Below, piece by piece: positions 33,638 to 43,057 of a stretch of DNA of 64,000 bases. The translations under genes were made by a program, and so were the position numbers. Source of the stretch: Rhodospirillaceae bacterium (GTDB lineage: Bacteria > Pseudomonadota > Alphaproteobacteria > Rhodospirillales > UBA2165); contig JABIHH010000045.1 in the NCBI GenBank assembly GCA_018649725.1, forward strand, positions 1-64,000. Reading direction: 5' to 3'. The notes under the pieces were generated by a model, which was given only the letters and a program-made list of their open reading frames with translations, was not told the DNA's origin and did not search any database. How positions within the stretch are numbered: position 1 is the first letter of the stretch; each line of letters opens with the position of its first letter.

Positions 33638-34414
33638 TTAGTGCGGCATATGGTCCGGGTTCCAGAAGGTGCCAGAACGGATCATGCCGGCGATACGCTC
33701 GCCATGCTCAATCCAGCTGTTTTCATTGAAATCAGCTTGTTTTTCAATGTCGCACTCAACGCGCTCAGCGCGGCAATCCCATACGCCGTCGCCTTTGTAT
33801 TCAACAACTGCATAAGAGGGGCGCGGATCGCCGTCCCAGCTCATGCCAACAGCAGCAGCGCAAACCAGCTGGTTTACTTTGTCGCCGTTTTTGATGTTAC
33901 GAACGGAAGGTCCATGAATGTGACCATGTGCCATAACGTCATAATTATAATTTTTCAGTTTTTCTGAAATCTCATCATCGGTCAGACGGAAGGGGAACGC
34001 ATCAGCGTCACCAATGTCGTAAGGTGTGCCGTGGAAGACATGGAAGTCATGGCCCATCTCAGGTGTGTAGGTCATGGAGAACGGCTTTTTGTCGAGCCAC
34101 TCGAGTTGCTCTTCGCTCAGACGCTCGCGGGTCATTTCCATCATCCGGAACATCCACTCTTGGTGCGGGCTCTTAGGCGTTGCAGTTTCCCAAATTTTAC
34201 GGGTCACCCAAAGATCGACATTGCCGACAACGATGTCGATTTCAGGACGATCCATCATCCGTTGGACAATTTTTTCTGGCTCTGGGCCGAGACCAACAAG
34301 ATCACCAATGACAATAACTTTGTCGGGGTTTTCTGCAGCAACGGCAGCTTCAACAGCATCCAATTGTGGAATTTGGCCGTGAATGTCAGAATATAGGCAA
34401 TATTTAAAGTTCAT
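33638..34414 (-). CDS. Calcineurin-like metallophosphoesterase
   Basis: A 258-residue protein with the metal-binding blocks of the calcineurin superfamily: SDIHG at residues 9-13, GDLVGLGPEP near 40 and MAHGHIHG near 180. The usual GNHD block reads GNVD. The size and the DIHG/GDxVG pattern match the YfcE/MJ0936-type phosphodiesterases. Substrate unknown. The gene ends in the strong terminator downstream, so it is probably a single-gene transcript. Confidence 0.85.
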   Translation of the reverse strand: MNFKYCLYSDIHGQIPQLDAVEAAVAAENPDKVIVIGDLVGLGPEPEKIVQRMMDRPEIDIVVGNVDLWVTRKIWETATPKSPHQEWMFRMMEMTRERLSEEQLEWLDKKPFSMTYTPEMGHDFHVFHGTPYDIGDADAFPFRLTDDEISEKLKNYNYDVMAHGHIHGPSVRNIKNGDKVNQLVCAAAVGMSWDGDPRPSYAVVEYKGDGVWDCRAERVECDIEKQADFNENSWIEHGERIAGMIRSGTFWNPDHMPH

Positions 34415-34713
34415 GATTTTTCCTTTCTCTCGCTCCCAACCTCAAAAGCCAAGAGCGCCCATTTTAATTTTTCCCCCAGAAAGTATTAATGTAGAAATTA
34501 ATTCTTACTGATGTTTTCGATGCAACTTTATACCAAATCTTACTTGGGGGTCGCAAACTGAATTATCTCCCAGGAGAAAATAATTACGTAATTCCTACAA
34601 AATAATTGTGAGCATTTCGCGATTGTTTGACTTGCGATGGTGAGGCGGAAGTTGTACTTAGCGGGCATAAAAATCAGCACTCAGATGAACAAATTGAAAT
34701 GGGGTAACACAAG
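34415..34713. other. Divergent intergenic region with no gene
   Basis: About 300 bases between the divergent metallophosphoesterase and RutE-like genes. It is AT-rich, with a TTGACT-like hexamer near 34628, and should carry promoters for both genes. I see no open frame, repeat or RNA with a convincing structure. Confidence 0.5.
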
Positions 34714-35379
34714 ATGAACGCCGTACCAGAAAAAGACGAAATTGATCTCGCTGCACAAGAAACCGTACGCGAAGCCAGGACGCGCAGCAATCCGTTGGAT
34801 GCCAATGCGCTGGACATGATGTTCAACGCCAATCGCTCTTTCAATGGTTGGAAAGATGATCCTGTCAGCGATGATCAGCTTAAGCAAATTTACGAATTGA
34901 TGAAGCAATGCCCAACCAGCGCCAATTGCAACCCACTCAGGATCAAATTTGTGCGTTCAGACGCTGCTAAAGAAAAGCTCGGCCCGGTCGTGATGGAACG
35001 CAACCGCGGCAAAACTTTGCAGGCGCCCGTGACTGCAATTTTGGGTTTCGACCATGATTTCTATCAGCATTTCCCAACGCTGACACCGCATCGTCCGACC
35101 GAGATGAAAGAGCGGATGGAAAACAATCCGGAAATGGTGCCATGGTGGACCAATTTGAACGGTGGCCTGCAGGCCGCTTATTTCATGATGGCCGTGCGCG
35201 CGGTCGGGCTGGATGTTGGCCCGATGCAGGGTATCGATAAGCCGGGCATGGATGAGCTTTACTGGTCCGGCACCAAAGTTAAGACCGCCTTTATTGTCAG
35301 TATCGGCCGCGGGGATGAGAGCACGATTTTCAAAAAACTGCCGCGTTTCAGTTTTGATGAAGCATGTGAGCTGCTTTAA
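34714..35379 (+). CDS. Nitroreductase-family protein, malonic semialdehyde reductase (RutE) type
   Basis: A 221-residue flavoprotein of the nitroreductase fold. The N-terminal motif FNGWKDDPVSDDQLKQIYEL and PTSANCNPLRIKFVRS bind FMN. The C-terminal RAVGLDVGPMQGIDKPGMDE is characteristic of RutE-type malonic semialdehyde reductases, which reduce the last product of pyrimidine ring cleavage to 3-hydroxypropionate. No other rut gene is nearby, so the pathway role is only suggested. It precedes aspS by 119 bases. Confidence 0.82.
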   Translation: MNAVPEKDEIDLAAQETVREARTRSNPLDANALDMMFNANRSFNGWKDDPVSDDQLKQIYELMKQCPTSANCNPLRIKFVRSDAAKEKLGPVVMERNRGKTLQAPVTAILGFDHDFYQHFPTLTPHRPTEMKERMENNPEMVPWWTNLNGGLQAAYFMMAVRAVGLDVGPMQGIDKPGMDELYWSGTKVKTAFIVSIGRGDESTIFKKLPRFSFDEACELL

Positions 35380-35498
35380 AGCCTAAAACACTTGTAAAAG
35401 TGATGAATATCGTTAAAAACGCCTCAATGTAACTGGGGCGTAGGGAACAACCTGCGCCGCTTGCCATTTTATCCCTAATTTTTAAGAAAAATAACGCC

Positions 35499-37322
35499 AT
35501 GACAGATACAGAACTCCATCCTTTTCGCAGCCACACGTGTGGCGAGTTGCGCAGTGAAAATACTGGGGAGACTGTTCGTCTTTCCGGCTGGATCCATCGT
35601 AAGCGCGATCACGGTAATTTGCTGTTTGTCGATCTGAGAGATCACTATGGCGTCACGCAACTGGTGATCGAAAATACCGGGCCGATTTTTGAAGTGTTGG
35701 AGCATGCGCGCCCCGAAAGTGTAATTACCGCGACAGGTATCTTAGAGAAGCGTTCAGACGAGACCATCAACCCTGATTTGCCGACCGGTGAGGTTGAGCT
35801 TCGTATCGAAGAGCTCAATGTCGAAAGCCCTGCTGATGAGCTGCCGATGCAGGTTTTTGGTGATGCTGATTTCCCGGAAGACATTCGCTTGCGTTACCGC
35901 TATCTCGATCTCCGTCGAGAGGAGGTACATAAAAACATCGTGCTGCGCAGCAGTGTTATTTCTTCCGTTCGCCGCCGCATGACCGATAGCGGCTTCATGG
36001 AATTGCAGACGCCGATTTTGACGACGACATCGCCAGAAGGCGCGCGGGATTATTTGGTACCGAGCCGCATTCATCCCGGTAAGTTCTACGCGCTTCCCCA
36101 AGCACCACAAATCTTTAAGCAATTGCTGATGGTGTCCGGCTTCGACAAATATTTTCAGATTGCGCCGTGTTTCCGAGATGAAGATGCGCGGGCTGACCGT
36201 TCACCAGGTGAATTCTACCAGCTTGATTTCGAAATGGCCTATGCCACTCAAGACGATGTCTTTGAGGCGATTGAACCGGTCCTCCATGGGATATTCGAGG
36301 AGTTTGCCGATGGTCGTGCCGTATCTCCTTTGCCGTTTGAGCGGATTGCCTATGCCGATTCCATGCGCTGGTACGGTAACGACAAGCCCGATCTCAGAAA
36401 CCCAATTAAAATGGTCGATGCGACGGATACTTTCCGGGGCTCCGGCTTTAAAATATTTGCCGGCATGATCGAGAAAGATCCCAATGTTGAAGTTTGGGCA
36501 ATCCCAGCACCAACTGGCGGTAGTCGGGCCTTCTGTGACCGGATGAATTCCTGGGCCCAGGGCGAAGGTCAGCCCGGCCTTGGTTATATCTTCTTTAGGG
36601 ACGGTGAGGGCGCAGGCCCATTAGCAAAAAACATTGGCGAAGAACGCACCGCGCAATTGCGCGATGACCTCGGTCTTAAAGACGGTGATGCCGTCTTCTT
36701 TGTTGCCGGATTGCCAAAGACATTTGCTTCTTTTGCCGGTGCAGCACGCATGCGGGTTGGTGAGGAGCTCGATCTTTGTGAGAAAGATTGCTTCAAATTT
36801 TGTTGGGTAAATGATTATCCGATGTATGAGTTGGACAATGATACGGGTGATCTGCAATTCAGCCATAATCCTTTTTCGATGCCGCAAGGTGGTATGGAGG
36901 CGCTCGAAACTCAAGAGCCATTGGATGTCCTCGCCTATCAATATGACATCGTTTGTAATGGTGTGGAGCTTTCTTCCGGCGCAATTCGAAATCATCGCCT
37001 GGAAATTATGTATAAAGCTTTTGAAATTGCTGGCTATTCCAAATCGGATGTCGAAGAACAGTTTGGCGGCCTGTTAAATGCCTTTAAATTTGGCGCCCCA
37101 CCGCACGGTGGTTCTGCACCAGGCATCGATCGAATTGTTATGCTGTTGGCCGACGAGCCTAATATCCGCGAAGTGATCGCTTTCCCGATGAACCAGCAAG
37201 CCGAAGATCTTTTGATGAACGCGCCCCTGGAAATCACGCCGGAGCGCTATAAAGAACTTCATCTCAAAGCAGATTTGCCGAAGCTTAAAAAACAGGATAG
37301 TGACCCCGAAGAGGGAAGCTGA
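35499..37322 (+). CDS. aspS: Aspartate--tRNA ligase
   Basis: A 607-residue class II aminoacyl-tRNA synthetase that loads aspartate onto tRNA. An N-terminal OB-fold anticodon-binding domain ([20 protein letters not shown]) leads to the catalytic core with motif 1 ([10 protein letters not shown]), motif 2 ([20 protein letters not shown] and [13 protein letters not shown]) and motif 3 ([13 protein letters not shown]). It has the bacterial GAD insertion domain. Whether it is discriminating or not cannot be judged by eye. The length is typical. Confidence 0.97.
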   Translation: MTDTELHPFRSHTCGELRSENTGETVRLSGWIHRKRDHGNLLFVDLRDHYGVTQLVIENTGPIFEVLEHARPESVITATGILEKRSDETINPDLPTGEVELRIEELNVESPADELPMQVFGDADFPEDIRLRYRYLDLRREEVHKNIVLRSSVISSVRRRMTDSGFMELQTPILTTTSPEGARDYLVPSRIHPGKFYALPQAPQIFKQLLMVSGFDKYFQIAPCFRDEDARADRSPGEFYQLDFEMAYATQDDVFEAIEPVLHGIFEEFADGRAVSPLPFERIAYADSMRWYGNDKPDLRNPIKMVDATDTFRGSGFKIFAGMIEKDPNVEVWAIPAPTGGSRAFCDRMNSWAQGEGQPGLGYIFFRDGEGAGPLAKNIGEERTAQLRDDLGLKDGDAVFFVAGLPKTFASFAGAARMRVGEELDLCEKDCFKFCWVNDYPMYELDNDTGDLQFSHNPFSMPQGGMEALETQEPLDVLAYQYDIVCNGVELSSGAIRNHRLEIMYKAFEIAGYSKSDVEEQFGGLLNAFKFGAPPHGGSAPGIDRIVMLLADEPNIREVIAFPMNQQAEDLLMNAPLEITPERYKELHLKADLPKLKKQDSDPEEGS

Positions 37323-37517
37323 TTAGGCTATTTAGTGTAGGATTCTCGAGCCACCTACTACCTACAGTATTAAAACTAAAAAAATGGGAAATTCCCAGGC
37401 CTTCTTGTTGCCAGCTTTAAATAAAGCCGTGCATACTCCCCCTATAAGTTCGCGGATTAATCGCGGTATTAAAAAGTGGAAAAGTAACATACTCCTATGT
37501 GAGGCTTAGAGGGAGTT

Positions 37518-38072
37518 ATGATGGGGCGGATATCGGGAGTAATCTCCGCAATAGTACTATCAGTGTTTGTCGGCGGCTGCGCTTTACCTGTCAGTGTGAC
37601 AGTGGCGTCCTGGGCGCTTGATGGCGTCAGCTATATAGCCACGAATAAATCCCTTACCGATCACGGCATTTCATTCCTTGCAGGCCAGGATTGCGCTATG
37701 CATCGGATTGTTACCGAGATGGATATCTACGCGCTTTGCTATAAATATCAGGACCCCCAGTCTAACAAGACGGCTGTTGCTGATGCTTCCGGCACGGTTA
37801 AGCAGCAAAAATCGAATAACACCTTGCAAGGCCTAGATCTAATGTTGCTGGCTGATCTGGGCGGGGCTTCCGAGCGCGCTTTGGTTCCGATCGTCAGACC
37901 AGCTGATGGGGAGAAGACTCCCACTGAACCCTCAATTGAGGAGATCGCCAATTTTGAGACGGCCTCAGGCGGGGAAGATCAAAGCGATTTTGAGAATTTG
38001 AAAGATCCTGATGACGGCAAAGGGTTCAACATCAAAGGTATCTGGAATTTCTTGAAAAATTTGACCAGTTAA
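37518..38072 (+). CDS. Putative lipoprotein of unknown function
   Basis: A 184-residue protein I do not recognise. The N-terminus is hydrophobic and ends in a lipobox-like VGGC (Cys24), so the mature protein is probably a lipid-anchored periplasmic protein. The middle contains AGQDCAMHRIV and a DIYALCYKYQDPQ segment with two cysteines. The C-terminal 70 residues are acidic and low in complexity. The first ATG is only two bases from a GAGGGAG ribosome binding site and a second ATG at 37521 has better spacing. It is convergent with the 38079-38585 gene. Confidence 0.6.
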   Translation: MMGRISGVISAIVLSVFVGGCALPVSVTVASWALDGVSYIATNKSLTDHGISFLAGQDCAMHRIVTEMDIYALCYKYQDPQSNKTAVADASGTVKQQKSNNTLQGLDLMLLADLGGASERALVPIVRPADGEKTPTEPSIEEIANFETASGGEDQSDFENLKDPDDGKGFNIKGIWNFLKNLTS

Positions 38073-38078
38073 TTTCCC

Positions 38079-38585
38079 TTAACGTAAACGCAACGGTGGT
38101 AACTCCAGGGTCAAACCTTTGGCGGTGGGTGCCTTCTTATTTTTTGCCAATTTATTCAAATCACTCAGACGATTTAACGTCGCCAGGGCCTGCGATTTGG
38201 CCGGCTGTTTCTCAATCGATTGAAGTAGGGTAAGAATTTCTTGCGTACGCCGAACCATCCGACCGCCATCTGCTGCATGATTTTCTTCAAATTCAAGGCG
38301 TTGGCGCCAGATTTCGACATAGTCGCGCGGCCGGTCGGGCTCCGGCTTTTCACCTGTCAGCGCGCCAATGGTAAATTCGAAATTTGGCATTAGTTCAGAT
38401 TGAAAAGATAAATCGTCATGCTGTTCTCTGGTGAGATGGCCAGAGGCGAGCAATTCACCACTTAATTTCACCATGGTCCGGGGCGAGATCGAACTTGGGC
38501 TATAGCGCCCGGCAAAATTGGCGAGATCGGTTTCAAAATAAGGCTCAATGCGAAGGCGTGAAGGTGTCTCAGATGATTTGTGCAT
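38079..38585 (-). CDS. Hypothetical protein coupled to a diguanylate cyclase
   Basis: A 168-residue protein that I cannot assign. It has no membrane segment. The middle is charged and helical (DYVEIWRQRLEFEENHAADG, then RRTQEILTLLQSIEKQPAKS), followed by LNRLSDLNKLAKNKKAPTA. The end is a short ELPPLRLR strand. Its start lies inside the 3' end of the upstream GGDEF gene (17-base overlap), so translation is probably coupled and it is a candidate partner or effector of cyclic-di-GMP signalling, which is inference. Confidence 0.55.
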   Translation of the reverse strand: MHKSSETPSRLRIEPYFETDLANFAGRYSPSSISPRTMVKLSGELLASGHLTREQHDDLSFQSELMPNFEFTIGALTGEKPEPDRPRDYVEIWRQRLEFEENHAADGGRMVRRTQEILTLLQSIEKQPAKSQALATLNRLSDLNKLAKNKKAPTAKGLTLELPPLRLR

Positions 38586-39396
38586 TGCCTGCCAATCGAG
38601 GTATTTCCCGCGGGGGGTGGCTTGGCCTTTTTAATGCCATTGACCTTAGGTGACGCTGGCCATCTTCTTCTTTGATCTGCTTGATTTTATACATGGCAGC
38701 ATCGGCACTATTCAGCAGGGCCTGTGCATTGTCACCGGATCGATAGGATTGCATGCCAAAACTTGCCTGGATGGTGAGTTCTTGGCCGTTCCAGGGCAGG
38801 CGGGTGGCGTTTAGCTGGGTGTTGAGAGTTTCAGCTCGCTTCAAACCGTTCTCTTGGTTGGTATTTACCAAGATAATGGCGAACTCATCACCGCCCAAGC
38901 GTCCGATAACATCCATATCACGGGTCATCTCATTTAAAATGGCAGCAACTTTTCGCAAAACTTCATCACCGGCGGCATGACCATGGGTATCATTAATCGG
39001 CTTGAACTCATCAAGATCTATATAGACGAGAATACCTTGCTCAATGTCACGCTTGGCACGGGCCAACACACGTTTCAATTCAGCTTCGAAGCCCCGGCGG
39101 TTTAGCACGCCGGTCAACTCGTCACTTGTCGCGAGTTCCTCGAGATAGGCGATGCGACAAGCCTGCTCATCCATTTTGTCGCGTAGCGAGGCGTTTTCAG
39201 CGAGCATGGTAGACATGGCCTCTAACAGTTCATGCTCATTGGTGATTTCAGCGATCTCAGAAGCGACTTTGTTGGAAGAAAGGGCACAGAAACGTCGCGC
39301 AATATCGGCGATTTGATTGAGATGCCCTTTTTTATCGTTATTTTTTCGCCCCTCTTTATTTCGAAGAGAGCGTTCAACTACTAAATTTGTTATCAC
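38569..39396 (-). CDS. Diguanylate cyclase (GGDEF domain protein)
   Basis: A 275-residue protein with one GGDEF domain. The motif is intact (RLGGDEFAIIL) as are the upstream LTGVLNRRGFEAEL and DHGHAAGD-type nucleotide loop (NDTHGHAAGDEVLRKVA). The N-terminal ~90 residues are predicted to be helical and may dimerise. The GTG at 39396 has a strong GAAAGGAA Shine-Dalgarno six bases upstream; the longer frame to 39459 lacks one. No sensor domain of a known family is visible. No inhibitory RxxD site was identified by eye. Confidence 0.9.
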   Translation of the reverse strand: MITNLVVERSLRNKEGRKNNDKKGHLNQIADIARRFCALSSNKVASEIAEITNEHELLEAMSTMLAENASLRDKMDEQACRIAYLEELATSDELTGVLNRRGFEAELKRVLARAKRDIEQGILVYIDLDEFKPINDTHGHAAGDEVLRKVAAILNEMTRDMDVIGRLGGDEFAIILVNTNQENGLKRAETLNTQLNATRLPWNGQELTIQASFGMQSYRSGDNAQALLNSADAAMYKIKQIKEEDGQRHLRSMALKRPSHPPREIPRLAGNAQII

Positions 39397-39686
39397 GAAT
39401 ATTCCTTTCGGATTGCCTGCCAGCGGGTATGAATTTAACCAAAAGATGTTACTTTCCAATTAACAACGCAAAGGTTGTGCCAATAATAAAAATCAATAAA
39501 ATCAATTACTTGGAATATTTTGTTAAAGAATTATGGGGTGTGCTCGGACTCTATTACCCATTGAGCTAAAGATTTTACCCGTGCTATGCCGAGGCTGTGA
39601 TCGGCAAGCGCGATCCTTTGTCTTGGCGCATTGGGTTTCCATGAACTAGAATGGTGGCCTTGGATCAAAATGGACAAGTTGGGTAG

Positions 39687-40505
39687 ATGCGTTTTTTAAT
39701 TGTTTTAGGCATGGGAATAACTTTGATCAGTGGGGCCCGGGTTGCCGCCGCTGATGCGGCAGGGCTCAGCCAAAACCTGGTGCCGCACCGGGCGGTCTAT
39801 GCCATGCATCTTTCCAAAGCTGGCAGCAATGGCGGCTTGACCAGCGCGCGCGGCGTTATGACTTACGAATTTAAAGATCAGTGTGATGCTTGGACGGTTG
39901 AAAGCAAAGTCTATCTGCGCCTCAGCTATGGCACGCATCCGGAGATCGAGAACATTCGCACTATGGTAACCTGGGAAGCTAAGGATGGATTGGGCTTTCG
40001 CTTCCGCATCAAAGAAATGACCAATGGTAAACAAACCGAAGCCATCAAAGGCGTTGCCGCGCTAGACGGTGTTGGCCAGGCTGGAATTGCGGAATACACC
40101 CAACCCAAGGCCCAAACGGTGGCCCTGCCGAAGGGCACGTTATTTCCGACAGCCCACCTAAAATCGCTGATAGCAGTATCCTTGGCGGGCCGTAAACATG
40201 TTACCAAAACGATTTTTGATGGCGCTACATTAGACAATCCCTATGAAGTCAGTGCCGTGGTCGGTGCTGGATCTGGCAATGCGAAGATGGCGCCAAAGCT
40301 CGTTGAACGATTGGGCGAGATCACAAACTGGAATATGCGCATGGCTTATTTCCCGGTCCGCGATGCCAAGCAAACGCCTGATATTGAACTCGGCGTAGAG
40401 TTGCGGGCGGACGGCATCGTCAAACGCATCCTCCAAGACTTCGGCAAATACGCCGTCGAAGCCCGCCTTGAACAAGTTGAATTCCTCAAAAGCAGCGGCT
40501 GTTAG
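39687..40505 (+). CDS. eipB: EipB family envelope protein (DUF1849)
   Basis: A 272-residue secreted protein of the DUF1849 family, which in Brucella is called EipB and is needed for envelope integrity. The signal peptide ends near residue 24 (ARVAAADA). Family features are LVPHRAVYAMHL, the conserved cysteine in DQCDAWTVESK (Cys70) and the C-terminal cysteine (SSGC at the last position), which form a disulfide in the characterised protein. The structure is a beta-spiral ring in the periplasm. It is transcribed alone and is followed by repeat element C. Confidence 0.85.
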   Translation: MRFLIVLGMGITLISGARVAAADAAGLSQNLVPHRAVYAMHLSKAGSNGGLTSARGVMTYEFKDQCDAWTVESKVYLRLSYGTHPEIENIRTMVTWEAKDGLGFRFRIKEMTNGKQTEAIKGVAALDGVGQAGIAEYTQPKAQTVALPKGTLFPTAHLKSLIAVSLAGRKHVTKTIFDGATLDNPYEVSAVVGAGSGNAKMAPKLVERLGEITNWNMRMAYFPVRDAKQTPDIELGVELRADGIVKRILQDFGKYAVEARLEQVEFLKSSGC

Positions 40506-40530
40506 CTGAATTCTAACACCCAACGAGTTG

Positions 40531-40634
40531 TCACCCCCACCCAACCCTCCCCCATCAAGGGGGAGGGCTTTTTGGTTGAAACATACGGAACTTACCTCCT
40601 CCCCCTTGATGGGGGAGGATTGAGGAGGGGGTGA
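40531..40634. repeat. Composite inverted-repeat element C
   Basis: The left arm (40531-40566) and right arm (40598-40634) are both built on CCTCCCCC-ATCAA-GGGGGAGG palindromes. The right arm equals that of element B except at a single base, whereas the left arm has the CCACCCAACCC type seen in element A. C therefore looks like a hybrid of A and B. It lies between the convergent eipB and dinB genes. Confidence 0.75.
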
Positions 40635-40657
40635 ACTTTGAACCGCGAAGTAATTGC

Positions 40658-41923
40658 CTAATCCTTCAATAATGTCCGGCCTTTTTGAATGGCGGGGCCA
40701 CCGAATTTTTTGCGCACCTCATCCATGGCATCTTCAATTTTGGCAAAAGACTCGACCGAGTTATCGAGCAGGTCTGCCAAATCAGCATCTTCGGGATCGG
40801 CGAATTGGCTGGTGCCGATGCCGATCAGTCGGTACGACGTGCCGTTTGCTTCCGGCTCCAATAACTCTTTCGCTTCACGGTAAATCACTTCTGCCAATTG
40901 GGTTGGGTTGGAAAGGGTGCGGGAGCGGGTGAGGCTTTTAAAACCACTGGTTTTGAGTTTCATGGTGATCGTGCGAGCGGCAAGATTTTTGTTTTTCAAC
41001 TGGTTAGACACGTTTTCGCAAAGCGGCCAGAGCCGGTGAAGCAAAGTCTCGAAGTCGCGAATATTCTTTGAAAATGTGGTTTCGGTCGAGATGCTTTTGG
41101 CCTTGCTGCCAGGCTCGACAATACGGCTGTCCTGGCCATGAGACAGGCGTGACAGGCGCTTGCCGATAACGCCGTAGCGTTTGATGAGATCGTCTTCGGG
41201 CATTTCTCTCAACTGACTGATGGTCGAAAGGCCATCGCGCATAAGTTTGGCCTGCATCGATTTTCCGACGCCCCAGATTGAGCCGACCGGGCGAGGGGCC
41301 AGAAAATCCAATGCCTCGGCCTCACCAATAATGGCAAAACCGCGGGGCTTATCGAGATCAGACGCCGTTTTGGCGAGAAATTTGTTATAGCTCAATCCCA
41401 CCGAAGCCGTGACCCCAACTTCGTCTTCAATGCGGCGGATCAGCTTGACCAGGGTCGTTGCCGGGCTGCCACCATGGAGCTTTTCGGTGCCGCTCAGATC
41501 GAGGAAGGCTTCGTCGATGGAAAGTGATTCAACCAAAGGCGTGGTGTCGCGCATCAGGTCCTTAATCTGGCGACCAACTTCGCTGTATTTACTGCGGCTC
41601 GATTTGACCACCACGGCATCGGGGCAAGCTTTAAGCGCTTTATACATCGGCATGGCGGAATGCACGCCCTTGATGCGCGCGATATAACAGCACGCCGCGA
41701 CAACGCCCCGTTTGCCGCCCCCGACAATGACCGGCTTGTCTTTGAGTTCGGGGTTATCGCGCTTCTCAACGCTGGCGTAAAACGCATCGCAATCAATATG
41801 CGCGATCGAGAGGCTGTCGAGTTCGGCGTGTGAGATCAACCTGGGAGAGCCACAGGCGATGCAGCGGCCATTCTTAGGCGATTGTTCAAAATGGGTCCCG
41901 CATTCACGGCAAAGCGTCGCCAT
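40658..41923 (-). CDS. dinB: DNA polymerase IV with N-terminal zinc finger
   Basis: A 421-residue Y-family translesion polymerase. The N-terminal 30 residues carry a zinc-ribbon (Cys5, Cys8, Cys21, Cys24), an addition found in many alphaproteobacterial DinB proteins. The catalytic residues are in HIDCDAFYASVEKR (Asp44) and SLSIDEAFLDLSG (Asp-Glu near 139-140). A C-terminal little-finger domain follows. Its stop abuts the start side of a ROK-family gene, with the ROK stop directly before the dinB ATG, so the two are one operon. A LexA-type box lies upstream of that operon. Confidence 0.94.
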   Translation of the reverse strand: MATLCRECGTHFEQSPKNGRCIACGSPRLISHAELDSLSIAHIDCDAFYASVEKRDNPELKDKPVIVGGGKRGVVAACCYIARIKGVHSAMPMYKALKACPDAVVVKSSRSKYSEVGRQIKDLMRDTTPLVESLSIDEAFLDLSGTEKLHGGSPATTLVKLIRRIEDEVGVTASVGLSYNKFLAKTASDLDKPRGFAIIGEAEALDFLAPRPVGSIWGVGKSMQAKLMRDGLSTISQLREMPEDDLIKRYGVIGKRLSRLSHGQDSRIVEPGSKAKSISTETTFSKNIRDFETLLHRLWPLCENVSNQLKNKNLAARTITMKLKTSGFKSLTRSRTLSNPTQLAEVIYREAKELLEPEANGTSYRLIGIGTSQFADPEDADLADLLDNSVESFAKIEDAMDEVRKKFGGPAIQKGRTLLKD

Positions 41924-42844
41924 CTAGCGAGCCTCATCAGGCGGCCATAGCCAGGCCGCCCCCCTGACACCACTAGAATCACCATATTGGTTTCTAACCA
42001 GCTGGGTCGAAATTTCATCTGAGAACGCCCATTTCTGCCACATCTTGGGCACGCGATCATAAAGCATATCGATGTTCGAGAGCCCCCCGCCCAGTACAAT
42101 GATTTCCGGATCGAGGATGTTGATAACGGAGGCCAGGGCGCGGGCCAGCCGTTCTGCGTAGATTTCGACGACGCCAATGGCGATAGCCTCATTCATCTCA
42201 ACCAAATCGGCGATCTCTTGGGCGTTTAATTTGCCGGCATGGTAGCTTTTGGCTGGATAAATTTTTGCTAGTCCAGCGCCGTTGAGGAAAGTTTCAATAC
42301 AGCCGACTTTACCGCAATAGCACCGATCTCCTGGGCCAGGCGCTTCTTTTTCCGTCATCCAGGGCAGGGGGTTGTGTCCCCACTCACCGGCAATTGAGTT
42401 GGGGCCGCTGACGATATCGCCATTGATAACAATACCGCCGCCAACTCCCGTGCCGAGGATAACGCCAAAGACACTGGTGGCCCGCTTAGCGGCACCGTCT
42501 GTCGCCTCCGATAGGGCAAAACAATTGGCGTCATTGGCGAGCCTAACCGGGCGGCCAAGGGCGTCAGACAAATCCTTGTCCATCGGCTTGCCGATCAGCC
42601 AGGTTGAGTTGGCGTTTTTCACTAAGCCCGATAGCGGCGAAACCGTGCCTGGAATCCCGATGCCAATTGAGCCAGATTGTCCGACCGTTTTTTCGATTTT
42701 CGCTATGAGATCGGTGATGGCCGAAATCGTTGCTGCGTAGTCGCCGTTGGGGGCACTAGCGCGTTGGCGTGCCACTTCTGTACCATCCGTTGCCAGACAA
42801 ATGGCTTCGATTTTCGTGCCGCCAAGGTCAACCCCAATCCGCAT
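41924..42844 (-). CDS. ROK family sugar kinase
   Basis: A 306-residue kinase of the ROK family. The N-terminus RIGVDLGGTKIEAICLA is the ATP-binding motif. The middle has FGVILGTGVGGGIVINGDI and EWGHNPLPW, and the zinc-binding CYCGKVGCIETFLNG completes the ROK signature. The family phosphorylates sugars such as fructose, glucose or N-acetylglucosamine; the substrate here is unknown. The ATG at 42844 gives the canonical start; the frame extends further upstream without support. It ends exactly where dinB starts. Confidence 0.88.
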   Translation of the reverse strand: MRIGVDLGGTKIEAICLATDGTEVARQRASAPNGDYAATISAITDLIAKIEKTVGQSGSIGIGIPGTVSPLSGLVKNANSTWLIGKPMDKDLSDALGRPVRLANDANCFALSEATDGAAKRATSVFGVILGTGVGGGIVINGDIVSGPNSIAGEWGHNPLPWMTEKEAPGPGDRCYCGKVGCIETFLNGAGLAKIYPAKSYHAGKLNAQEIADLVEMNEAIAIGVVEIYAERLARALASVINILDPEIIVLGGGLSNIDMLYDRVPKMWQKWAFSDEISTQLVRNQYGDSSGVRGAAWLWPPDEAR

Positions 42845-42849
42845 TATTT

Positions 42850-42864
42850 GTTCCCGTTGTGTTC
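42850..42864 (-). promoter_or_regulatory. Candidate LexA (SOS) box for the ROK-dinB operon
   Basis: GTTC-N7-GTTC on the plus strand (GTTCCCGTTGTGTTC), the alphaproteobacterial LexA consensus, lies five bases before the ROK start. A TTGTAT / 16 bp / TAACAAT promoter-like pair lies just upstream, so the box would cover the transcription start. dinB as an SOS gene makes the match credible. Confidence 0.55.
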
Positions 42865-43057
42865 GGTTGGCATTGTTACTTGAAAACATCTGAAATACAA
42901 GGAAAGCTGTGCCGGGCGACTGATAGCAAAAAAGAAGGCTGAAAAAGAAAGGATGCGATCCCCCAATGTTGGATCGCATCCCATTCCCCCGTTCCCTTCT
43001 CAAGCACGATCCGAAGATCAGCGAAAAGGGCCCCTATTACCAATAAGAAAACCGAAG

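Noticed and set aside
39545-39575. A tRNA D-arm-like stretch (minus strand reads TAGCTCAATGGGTAATAGAG)
   Set aside because: No anticodon arm, T-arm or acceptor stem follows in either direction. It is either chance or a short relic, so I did not call a tRNA.
42845-43003. N-terminal extension of the ROK protein
   Set aside because: The canonical ROK start is the ATG at 42844; the upstream segment would run through the LexA-type box.
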